A DNA stretch of 64,000 nucleotides from Lachnospiraceae bacterium (GTDB lineage: Bacteria > Bacillota > Clostridia > Lachnospirales > Lachnospiraceae), in contig JAAUZL010000024.1 in NCBI GenBank assembly GCA_014804615.1, positions 288,809 through 352,808 of the forward strand, written 5' to 3'. How positions within the stretch are numbered: the first letter of the stretch is position 1; each line of letters opens with the position of its first letter. Below the pieces are notes generated by a model. It had not been told where the DNA came from. It made no database searches and saw only the letters and a list, made by a program, of their open reading frames with translations. This document shows positions 40,152 through 49,260 of this stretch, piece by piece. A program made the translations under genes and the position numbers.

Positions 40152-41924
40152 TTATCTCTCACGGGAAATTTTCCCCGCATCGACACGATAGACCATATCA
40201 CATTTTTCAATTGTCTGCAGTCTGTGCGCGATGATAACGAGCGTCTTTCTGCCGTGCAGCCTGTTGATGGAATCCATGATGGCCGCCTCTGTCTCATTGT
40301 CGAGAGCCGAGGTGGCTTCATCCAACACAAGCACTTCCGGATCCTCATAGAGCGCTCTGGCAATACTGATACGCTGTCTTTGACCGCCGGATATGCGGAT
40401 ACCCCGCTCGCCGATCCCGGTCTCGATCCCTTCCGGCAGACTTCTCACGAAATCATCAAGAGCCGCCTCCTCCAGAGCACGCCAGACCTTCTCCTCGTCA
40501 ATCTCCTCCTCCGGCACGCCGAAGGCCACATTCTTGCGGATAGAATCGTCTATCATGAAGATGGTCTGCGGAATATAGCCAATGTTTTTAAGCCATCCCT
40601 CGTAGTGCCCGCTGACATCCACACCGTCCGCCAGGATTCGTCCGCTCTCCATCTGCAAAAGCCCCAGCAGGATATCCACGATCGTCGTCTTTCCCGCTCC
40701 CGTGGTGCCCACGATCCCCACCGAAGAGCCGATCGGAATCTGCATCTCCGCATGATCAAAGATCCATTTTTCCGTGTTCGGATACTTGTAGGTGATATTC
40801 TCCAGCCGGATCTCTTTTTGTACCGGCAGTCTCTCTACGCTCTGCTTCTGTCTGTACGCCTCCGCATCATAAATCACTTTGCCGTCGTGGATCTCCTCCT
40901 GCAGATTATCGCTGACACCCATAAAGAAAGGCTCAAAATAGGAGATAGATGTCTGATAATTGTTAATCCGGTTTACACTGGGGAGAAGCCGCATAGCTGC
41001 CGCTGCCAACGCGGAAAGCTGGGGCACCAGATCCTTCACCTGTGTCCCCTGCCCGATGGAGAGAACAAAATACCCCACCATACCCGCGATACATACAGTC
41101 TCTATCAAAAGTCTCGGCGTTGCATTAAACAGATTATACTTCTGCACGGAGTTGACATAGCCCGCCCCGCATTTGGCATATTCGTTGATAAAATAATTTT
41201 CCTTGCAGCCGATCTTGATCTCCTTAATGCCCATCACCGACTGCTCGATCCACTTGTACAGACCGCTGTAATAGTCCTGATTGTCCTGCCCGGCCTTGAT
41301 CATAATAGGCTTCAAGATCTTTTTGATCACCAGAAGCAGGATCACCATAAGCGCCGCCACCGTGACAATCATCATGGCGTCCGAGTAGAGAAACAACGCT
41401 ACTACCAGACAGACAAAAACAATACACTCACTGAACAGCTGCAGACAGCTCAGGATCAGTCCGTACATATTGTTTACGTCAGATGTGATATTTCGCTGAA
41501 TCACAGACGTATCTGCGTTCAGATAATACTCGTAAGGTCTCTGCATGAAATTGATCATCATGCGTCTGGAAGTGGCAAACTGATTCGTGTATACGAATCG
41601 GAGCTGCACCTTCTGCTGGAAGAAGAGATAGACATTTTTGATCACCGTCATCCCCACAAAAGCCAAGAGCAGAAACATGGCAAATTCCGCATTGCTGCGC
41701 ATCCCGAGCAGCTCATATACTGAAGATAGCAAATCGCTATCCTGCACTGCCTCCGGATCCATCACTACCGTCACAATAGGCACAAGCATGGAAACACCCA
41801 GACTCTCCAGCACACCGCCGATGAGCATCATAATGATGAGCGCTATCATGGCACGTTTCTGCTTCCCGTCCAGCAGAACATTCATTTTCTTTAAAATTCT
41901 AAGCATGATCCGTTTCCTTCTCAT
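40152..41924 (-). CDS. ABC transporter, fused permease/ATPase (MsbA/PglK-like)
   Basis: GTTGAGKTTIVDILLGL; ISGGQRQRISIARALYEDPEVLVLDEATSALD. Confidence 0.95.
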   Translation of the reverse strand: MRRKRIMLRILKKMNVLLDGKQKRAMIALIIMMLIGGVLESLGVSMLVPIVTVVMDPEAVQDSDLLSSVYELLGMRSNAEFAMFLLLAFVGMTVIKNVYLFFQQKVQLRFVYTNQFATSRRMMINFMQRPYEYYLNADTSVIQRNITSDVNNMYGLILSCLQLFSECIVFVCLVVALFLYSDAMMIVTVAALMVILLLVIKKILKPIMIKAGQDNQDYYSGLYKWIEQSVMGIKEIKIGCKENYFINEYAKCGAGYVNSVQKYNLFNATPRLLIETVCIAGMVGYFVLSIGQGTQVKDLVPQLSALAAAAMRLLPSVNRINNYQTSISYFEPFFMGVSDNLQEEIHDGKVIYDAEAYRQKQSVERLPVQKEIRLENITYKYPNTEKWIFDHAEMQIPIGSSVGIVGTTGAGKTTIVDILLGLLQMESGRILADGVDVSGHYEGWLKNIGYIPQTIFMIDDSIRKNVAFGVPEEEIDEEKVWRALEEAALDDFVRSLPEGIETGIGERGIRISGGQRQRISIARALYEDPEVLVLDEATSALDNETEAAIMDSINRLHGRKTLVIIAHRLQTIEKCDMVYRVDAGKISRER

Positions 41925-41993
41925 TCCCTATCCGCATAACAGGAATATCTTACCACAAGTGTGTATTTCACGCAAATAATGAACATCTTTCAA

Positions 41994-43488
41994 TCAGTAA
42001 AAATATATGATGATTTTGCCGCCATTCACATAGCAAGAATAGACAGAGTTCTTCATTATCGGCTCCGCGGACTCGACAATCTGATTATCCGTTTCATTGT
42101 CTGATTCTATTGTCAGATCACCCTGCATATAGTGCAGCACCCAAGCTCCCCCCATCCAGGAATCATTTGTAAAATATTTCGACATTATACTCTCATAAAT
42201 AGGGTATTTGTCATACAACATCTGCATACGCTTAGTCCTTGGCATCTGCCCGATAAAGGAAACGGTAGAAAATTCATTTTCTACATTGATTGTTTCTATA
42301 TCATGTACGATATTGTATACCAGATATGACGCATACTCTTTTTGGTTATTGAGTGCATTTCCGTAGGAGTACATATAAGTATAATGATAGAGAATACACA
42401 AAATCAGCAGTACGGGCAAAAAAATTTTATGTTTTTTAGCATAATATAGTATAAATATACCTATATAAAGAAGAAAGCCGCCTAATGCAATAAATATTCT
42501 GGTTTTTAACATTAATGTTCTGAGAAGCATTATTGGCAAAAAAGCTGCAATAAACACAAATATCGGAGAAAGAATAAGAAAAACAATATCGAAACCCTTG
42601 CGCCATCCTGTTCTGTTGCTTTCCTTGCAATATAGGAAGAGTATGGCTGCGATAGCCAGTACAATCATCAGTCCTAAAGCGATCTGATACCATAAGCCAG
42701 TTTTGGAGAAAAAATCTTTTATGTAGATACAGGATTCCCAAGTGTTTTGTATAATAGTTTTGATGGAACTGAACTTTAAATCAACTGTTTGTGATGCTTC
42801 ATAGCGCCAATCGCTTTGGCTGACATAGTGGTTTGCAATGACAATTTTGTAAGCAATGGATCCTGCTCCAATGCCGGCGACTCGTACCCCCCCCCCGTAT
42901 AAAATCTAACTTCTTATCGTTGATAACATAGAAAAAAACACTGATAATTAGTAATATAAGACACATACCGAGTGCCGGTTGATACAAAGACATAATTGCC
43001 ATACTCAAAACCGATGAATAAATAAACAAGGCTATCTTAGATATAGTATCAGGTATGGAAAATATAATAAACGAAAGAGCAAGCGCAGTAAACATAACAA
43101 TGGCACCGTATCTATAAGATAAACATTCTATTGCCAACGGATTGGTAATGACAAGCAGTAATACCGGAATCAGCATATACTTATTAAAAACGGAGTCCAG
43201 ATTTATTTGGGCATACAAGATGAGCGTATAAGACAGCAACAGTACCAATAAAATCAACGGAAGCGGTGCGGTATCCGTGACCGGTTCTCCACCGCATAAC
43301 ATGAGAACTAAATATTCACCAAGCGGTCTTCCATCGCTTTTCAGCCCTATGGTTCCGCTTAACGACCATCCTAAATCGTCTTTATAATATAAATTTACTA
43401 AAATAATTGGAAAAACATATAATAAACTCAGAAGTGATAGTACAAAGAACTGAACCATATATTTTTTATCCAGTTTTAGCCATTTCAT
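41994..43488 (-). CDS. GtrII-like glucosyltransferase-domain membrane protein, frameshifted at a 10-G tract (off-phase as sequenced)
   Basis: ORFs 42799..43554 and 41994..42668 join in one frame if the G tract (42887-42896) loses one base; N-terminus has YKDDLGWS. Confidence 0.8.
42887..42896. repeat. Homopolymer C10 (G10 on coding strand), candidate slipped-strand tract
   Basis: ctcgta-cccccccccc-gtat. Confidence 0.9.
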
Positions 43489-43593
43489 TTTGGGTTTCTC
43501 CTTTTTTAAGCATATTTTATTGTAGATTCTATAGTATATTGAGGACAGTGTCAACTAACCGGTCACCATGCGTTCAACCCGCATCCAGCCAAA

Positions 43594-44664
43594 CTAGATT
43601 TCCTCATTCTGTCGATGCAGCTTAGGGTCCTCGTAGTGATCCATAAAGTCTTCCCCCAGATAGACGATCTCCTCGGCAAAACGAATCGCATGCACCACCG
43701 TAAAGACAGAGATCACCCGGCGGAAAGTAAGCCCTTCGATATAATTGAGGACCTCCATGGGAAATTTTTTATCCAATATGATATGCTCCGGAAAAATTTT
43801 TTCGTAATCCAGCACATCTCTGGGATGGGGCTTGATCAGGATCACCGACTCCGTCCCTGCTATTTTCCCATACTGTTCGATGCAGTCCCGGAAGATCTGC
43901 TCCCGCACATCCAGCTCACACAGCGGCTCCGTCAACAGCAGCACCTTATCTTTATCCGCTGCCAGGTTCCTTTTGATCTCCTCAATATTTGCAATAAACA
44001 GCCGCACCAAGAGGGCCTTGTCCTCCCCGGAAAGATTCTCAGTCAGTTCCTTCCTGGGCTTCTCAATATATTTCGGACAAGGGTATGGCAGGACGGAAAT
44101 GTCATTGACCTCCATATCCAAACAGTATTTCGCCCAGCCATTCTGAATAAAGATCAGATTTTTTGATGCCAGATACGCCTTCAGCTTAAAATGTCCCCTG
44201 TTGTCATAGCGGGCCGTATCATAGGTGCTGATACAGTCAAGCCCATCCTCCAGCGCATGGTAGGGAATCCTGCGCCAGCTTAGATAATAACCTATGGGGT
44301 CTGAATCGCAGAATACATAGACATCCCCATACTCCTTAAAATCCACCGGCACATAAGGCTGCTGCGCTTTCCCCAGCAGCTTGGTGTAACGGATGCGGGC
44401 CAGCAGATTCAGAAACAGATTGCCTCTGTCGGTGTGATACTTCATGATTTCCGGAAAAGTAACATCCTCCTTCTCCTCAAACATATACACCGCCTCAAAA
44501 AGGCCACAGTCCTCGGCGCGCTTTTGCAGATCGCCAAAGTCATTGGACATAGTACTCAGCACCAGAGTCGCATTCCCCCGCTTACTCTGCTCCAGATTCA
44601 GTTCCTTTAAACACGCCACATATACATGATAGTAGGTGTGGCAAACGTAAATTCTATCCTTCAT
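43594..44664 (-). CDS. GT52/sialyltransferase-like glycosyltransferase
   Basis: IYVCHTYYHVYVACLKELN N-terminus; ILIKPHPRD; next to nonulosonic acid genes. Confidence 0.6.
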   Translation of the reverse strand: MKDRIYVCHTYYHVYVACLKELNLEQSKRGNATLVLSTMSNDFGDLQKRAEDCGLFEAVYMFEEKEDVTFPEIMKYHTDRGNLFLNLLARIRYTKLLGKAQQPYVPVDFKEYGDVYVFCDSDPIGYYLSWRRIPYHALEDGLDCISTYDTARYDNRGHFKLKAYLASKNLIFIQNGWAKYCLDMEVNDISVLPYPCPKYIEKPRKELTENLSGEDKALLVRLFIANIEEIKRNLAADKDKVLLLTEPLCELDVREQIFRDCIEQYGKIAGTESVILIKPHPRDVLDYEKIFPEHIILDKKFPMEVLNYIEGLTFRRVISVFTVVHAIRFAEEIVYLGEDFMDHYEDPKLHRQNEEI

Positions 44665-44665
44665 C

Positions 44666-46000
44666 TTATTTTTCTTTCTCTGTCTTTTCCTCGACCAGAG
44701 TAATCTCCACCCTGATCTGCGAAAGTATTTGTTTTCCCCGCTTCATGGCTTCCTCCGCCGCCTCTCCCACCGTGATCACATGACCCAGTCTGTCGTTGCT
44801 GGAATGGGTGCCGCACACCGTATCTCCCGTTTTTTTGTAGATCACGATTTCCTCTACGCCTTCTTCCCCGTAAAGAGACTCAGGCACGGTGATCCCAGCA
44901 AGCACACCCTGCGCCTCCTCCGGTGCATGAATGAAATGAATGGCCGCGCCGCGCTGCCGCTTGGGTGTAAGATCCGGCTTTTCTCCTGTCGCCAAGAGGA
45001 CAGAAGCTCCCACCATATCGATTCCTGTAGAAAGAGGCACCAGTTTTGAAGTGATAAAATCGCCCCCCAAACGGGCAGCCAACTCCACGACCTTAGGACC
45101 CTCTTCGGTTACCTTGATCTCCACATGGGCGGGCGCATTCCCAATACCGATGGCTTTGATTGCCTGCACTGCCACTTGTCGTATCTGCTCCTGCGTTTCT
45201 CCATCCAACTGACTTGGCTCGCAGTGGGCCAGCTCTACGAAATAAGGGAGCGGCGTGATATACTTGTCCGTGATCGAGAGGATATGGGGTTCGCCCTCCA
45301 CCACAATAGCCTCCACACTCACCTCCGGACCCTGCATATATTCTTCCACCAACACAGTGCCGTTTCTGGAGTTGCTCTTGCTGTACTCATATGTCTTTTG
45401 TTTCAATTGAAGAAGCTGCTCAGCGTATGCAGAAAGTCGTCTCTTCTGCTCCTGCTTGCTCATCTTCAATGCCTCGCACTCAAGAAGCATTACGCCCCGG
45501 CTCCCCGCATTGTCCGCCGGCTTCACGATACAATGGCCATCCAGTCTGTCCACCGCATCCGAAAACGCCTCAAAATCAACCGTCACATAATAGTCAGGTA
45601 TCGGTACGCCGCATTTTTTTAAACGCTCCCGCATCTTGTCTTTAATGGTGGCGCAGAGGGAATTCTCATAGGACAGGTCCGGCCGTTTTCCCAGCTTTTC
45701 ATTGACATAGGCCGCTGTCCGCACCGGACCGTCACTGGTGGAGGTGATTACCACATCAGGCTCATAAATCAGCGCCTGCCTGTAGACCTCCTCCTGATCC
45801 AATGTGCTCACCACCAGCTTTTCATCCGCCAGGGCAAACCCCACCGCATTCTCATCATAATCCACCAGGATCACCCGATAGCCCAATTCTTTTGCCTTCT
45901 CGATGGCGGGTACCTGCAGGGCGCTGGCCCCTAGGATCATCATTTTTTTCTGTTTCTCACTCACTTCGGTTTTTTCCATCAAATCCGCTTCCTCAGCCAT
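44666..46000 (-). CDS. ATP-grasp family ligase
   Basis: CIVKPADNAGSRGVMLLECE; VLVEEYMQGPEVSVEAIVV; VELAARLGGDFITSKLVP. Confidence 0.88.
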   Translation of the reverse strand: MAEEADLMEKTEVSEKQKKMMILGASALQVPAIEKAKELGYRVILVDYDENAVGFALADEKLVVSTLDQEEVYRQALIYEPDVVITSTSDGPVRTAAYVNEKLGKRPDLSYENSLCATIKDKMRERLKKCGVPIPDYYVTVDFEAFSDAVDRLDGHCIVKPADNAGSRGVMLLECEALKMSKQEQKRRLSAYAEQLLQLKQKTYEYSKSNSRNGTVLVEEYMQGPEVSVEAIVVEGEPHILSITDKYITPLPYFVELAHCEPSQLDGETQEQIRQVAVQAIKAIGIGNAPAHVEIKVTEEGPKVVELAARLGGDFITSKLVPLSTGIDMVGASVLLATGEKPDLTPKRQRGAAIHFIHAPEEAQGVLAGITVPESLYGEEGVEEIVIYKKTGDTVCGTHSSNDRLGHVITVGEAAEEAMKRGKQILSQIRVEITLVEEKTEKEK

Positions 46001-46006
46001 CAGAGT

Positions 46007-47062
46007 TTATTCCACATACTTCCAGTCCATCGGCGTTCCACGGGAAATGTCGCACCGTGCCCGCTTCCCCAATATCTCCTCATAATACCTCGGCGCCATA
46101 CCGAAGGCGGGTCTGATCGACCGCATATTTTCAGCCGTGAAAACGTCTCCCTTTTTCATGTCTGCTGTCACAAACAGGGAGCGGCCCTCCTCCCGGCTTC
46201 TCTCCTGCTTCTCGGTCAGACAGTAGGTGACTTTCCCCAAAGCTTTCTCCACGATGCGGATCTCATCCACCATACGCTTAAACTCCGCAAGTTCCATGGA
46301 AAACGCCCCATCCGGGCCGCCGTCCGCCCGTGCCAGCGTAAGATGTTTCTCCACCATCACGGCGCCCAGCGCCACACCGGCCACCGCCACAGCGCTTCCC
46401 ATGCTGTGATCGGAAAGCCCCGTCAGACAGTCAAAGGTCTCCGCCATATGGGGGATCACCCTGAGATTCATATCCTCATAGGGCGTGGGATATGTGGACG
46501 TACACTTCAAAAGTATGATCTGTTCGTTTCCTTCCTCCCGGCAGGTTCTGACCGCCCTCTCAATATCCTCCAGATAAGCGATCCCCGTTGCCATGATGAC
46601 AGGCTTTCCAAGTCCCGCTATCTTACGGATCAGCGGAATATCCTGTATCTCAAAGGATGCGATCTTATAGGCGGGCATCTTCATCTTCTCCATAAAGTCC
46701 ACCGCCGTGAAATCAAAGGGCGAGGAAAAACACTCCATCCCCAGATCGTTGGCAAGCTTCATAAGATCCGGCTGCCACTCCCAGGGCGTGTACGCCTCTT
46801 TAAATAAATCATAACAGGTTCTGCCGTCCCAGATCGTTCCCTGGGTAATCTGAAAATATTCATTGTCACAGTCCATGGTAATGGTATCCGCCGTGTAGGT
46901 CTGCAGCTTCACCGCATCGGCTCCCGCCTCATGAGCTGCCCTGATGATCTCTTCGGCCCTCTTTTTATCCTGCAGATGATTGGCCGATACCTCCGCCACG
47001 ATGAAGGTCTGCTCTCCCTCTCCCACATATCGATTCCCGATTTTAATTTTCTGCTGATCCAT
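46007..47062 (-). CDS. pseI: Pseudaminic acid synthase (NeuB/PseI family)
   Basis: FIVAEVSANHLQDKKRAEEIIRAAHEAGADAVKLQTYTADTITMD; SAF domain SIRPAFGMAPRYYEEILGKRARCDISRGTPMDW. Confidence 0.9.
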   Translation of the reverse strand: MDQQKIKIGNRYVGEGEQTFIVAEVSANHLQDKKRAEEIIRAAHEAGADAVKLQTYTADTITMDCDNEYFQITQGTIWDGRTCYDLFKEAYTPWEWQPDLMKLANDLGMECFSSPFDFTAVDFMEKMKMPAYKIASFEIQDIPLIRKIAGLGKPVIMATGIAYLEDIERAVRTCREEGNEQIILLKCTSTYPTPYEDMNLRVIPHMAETFDCLTGLSDHSMGSAVAVAGVALGAVMVEKHLTLARADGGPDGAFSMELAEFKRMVDEIRIVEKALGKVTYCLTEKQERSREEGRSLFVTADMKKGDVFTAENMRSIRPAFGMAPRYYEEILGKRARCDISRGTPMDWKYVE

Positions 47063-47357
47063 ACATTTCCCTTTCTGATGATTCGCCGCCTTCATACAAT
47101 ACAGGCATAAGGTCTAACCGTCTGCTCTCTCACACGTTGCTACGGAGCATTTGTCTATATCACAAGCCATGATAAAATGAGGATTTTTATTCATATTATC
47201 CTCAATATCAGCTTATTTTTCTGGTTATTAAAATTTTAGAAGCATTTTAGAAACACGATCTTGGATACTCTTGAGTAAATCTTGTTTAATTTGAAACAAA
47301 TTTATTCAAACTATTGTTTCAATACCCAATATGAATCTTGCTGATTAGTTGAGTATC

Positions 47358-47487
47358 AAACCAACCCTTAAACCAATTGTTAAACCAATTGTTATTTTAT
47401 TAATATTGGTTTAATCCCGAAAAAGGCTAATTACAAGCCTCTCAACATTTTTAAGATATCATTATCAAACCAATTCTTAAACCAATT
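47358..47487. repeat. Cluster of AAACCAAtt motifs at 12-nt spacing
   Basis: Starts at 47358, 47370, 47382 and 47467, 47479; one inverted copy near 47405-47412. Confidence 0.6.
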
Positions 47488-47491
47488 TTAC

Positions 47492-49213
47492 TTAATCATT
47501 CTGCTTGTCTTTGACTAAAACCCAATGGGAAATTTGTTTGTTATCAGAATCCGTGGTTATAATCCCCTTTCTCTTAAGCGCTGTAAGCAATGTTAAAACT
47601 TTTCGCTCCTTCTGACTGGAAGAAAGCGTATCTGGAAACTTGCCAACCAGCAAATCACGTATTGCAGCCTTATTTGCTTTTCCGAATTCTTCAAGATAAT
47701 TAACAATCATATCTTGATAGTATTTGTTGTCAAACGCCTTATTTTTTATATACTGTGCTTTATCCTCCGCCGTTTTTGCCAGAGGAGCTGCCAAATACAA
47801 GTTATTTACTCGCCCCTCCACCAACTTGTGCTTCCTTAAATGTGCTGTTGCTTCCCTAGAAATTGGTTTTCCTTTTTGCACCTGATCCAGCAAATAGACA
47901 GTCATCAAATTAAGATCCTCATTATCATGGAGCAAGTAAGTAAACTTCTCGTTTATCTCTTTCCCATAAATTGACACCTTAACTCTGTCATTTGACGTAA
48001 TGTCATAGTCTGGCAACGGAAAGAACTTCTCCCGCTGAATGTGAAATACTCGCCGGATTCCCGTTGTCTCTGTATCTATCATCTTAAACATCACCATCGC
48101 TTCTGCCAAAAGCTGATTACGATAGAACGGAGATGTATATCCGGGGTTCAAAATAGGTTCTATACTTTCTGGAATGAAGCTCCCCGGATTTGTAAGAATC
48201 AATTCATCTTCAAATTCATTGACATAGATTCGCCCACCTAAATTATAATTAGAATGAGCAATACAATTATTGAGCAATTCCCTCAATACCCATGTATCAT
48301 ATTGCTTGGTTTCCATTGGGAATAATGTCATTTGATCCGGCATATACCTATATGTGAGGTTTCGGATATTTCCCAGAATCCTGTCACTAAGTGTAATAAA
48401 AGGTATCTTGAATATCTTATAATCTTTTACCATCTCCTTTGAATCATAAATACGCCATGAAGCCTCCGGCACGCTCTCAAACAGATAATCATATGCGGAA
48501 TTCCCCAGTAGCAGCATTGCTGCATTTGTAACCTTGCCATTGACAACCAGCTTCCTTCTCTCCAGAAACTCCTCGTCCGTCATTTGATCCACTTCATCAG
48601 AAATATGCTGTTCATCCATCTTTTCCTTATACTTATTTCTTGCAATAGCAATGGCATCTGCATCCAAATGCTCAATTGTGGCATTAGGTATAAATCTCTT
48701 CGACCAATCCAACCTTACCTGCCGCCGAATGCGTTCTCGTTTTTCTTCCGATAATGGTACAAGCGATTCTCCGTCACGACCATATTCCTGATTATGCCAT
48801 CCTGTTGGAATAGCAGTTATAGCTGCTGGTATTTGAAACATTATCACTCGTTTTTCATTTCCATCTACTATCGGGAAAATCTCGTAAATATCAATAAACG
48901 AAATACCACCTGTAGTAGCAGAACCAATTTCATGTTTTAAAGTGTCCAGACCATTACTGTTTCTATACTCAGTCCCCACAATCTTTCGTTTCTTATTATT
49001 TACTCCAAATACAAGCCAGCCATATTGCAGACCACGTAAATTGGCTTCATTACTTAACGCAGAGAAATAACGTCCAATCTTGTCCCTGTCATAATCCTTT
49101 CCGGCTTCCTTGAACTCAACCACTTCATCTTCCCAATTATCAATCAAGCTATAAAGCGTGAGGATCATCTCTTCATTTTTTGATTTCTTTAATGACTTAA
49201 TATCCATAATCAA
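47492..49213 (-). CDS. AlbA_2/Schlafen-type putative DNA-binding ATPase (RecG-related family)
   Basis: EVVEFKEAGKDYDRDKIGRYFSALSNEANLRGLQYGWLVFGVNNKKRKIVGTEY; RELLNNCIAHSNY; C-terminal winged-helix-like region. Confidence 0.85.
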   Translation of the reverse strand: MIMDIKSLKKSKNEEMILTLYSLIDNWEDEVVEFKEAGKDYDRDKIGRYFSALSNEANLRGLQYGWLVFGVNNKKRKIVGTEYRNSNGLDTLKHEIGSATTGGISFIDIYEIFPIVDGNEKRVIMFQIPAAITAIPTGWHNQEYGRDGESLVPLSEEKRERIRRQVRLDWSKRFIPNATIEHLDADAIAIARNKYKEKMDEQHISDEVDQMTDEEFLERRKLVVNGKVTNAAMLLLGNSAYDYLFESVPEASWRIYDSKEMVKDYKIFKIPFITLSDRILGNIRNLTYRYMPDQMTLFPMETKQYDTWVLRELLNNCIAHSNYNLGGRIYVNEFEDELILTNPGSFIPESIEPILNPGYTSPFYRNQLLAEAMVMFKMIDTETTGIRRVFHIQREKFFPLPDYDITSNDRVKVSIYGKEINEKFTYLLHDNEDLNLMTVYLLDQVQKGKPISREATAHLRKHKLVEGRVNNLYLAAPLAKTAEDKAQYIKNKAFDNKYYQDMIVNYLEEFGKANKAAIRDLLVGKFPDTLSSSQKERKVLTLLTALKRKGIITTDSDNKQISHWVLVKDKQND

Positions 49214-49260
49214 AACCTCATTTTGATCTTCCTGTCATACCTACCTAAATAGTTTCCCAA

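Noticed and set aside
40224-41723. 499-aa plus-strand ORF
   Set aside because: Exactly antisense to a confident ABC transporter gene; His/Arg-rich shadow composition, no recognisable domain
42436-42741. 101-aa minus-strand ORF inside the GtrII-like gene
   Set aside because: Alternative frame of the same gene; the frame continuing after G9 is the longer hydrophobic one
47358-47487. CRISPR array
   Set aside because: Units are only ~9-12 nt with no spacers of CRISPR length
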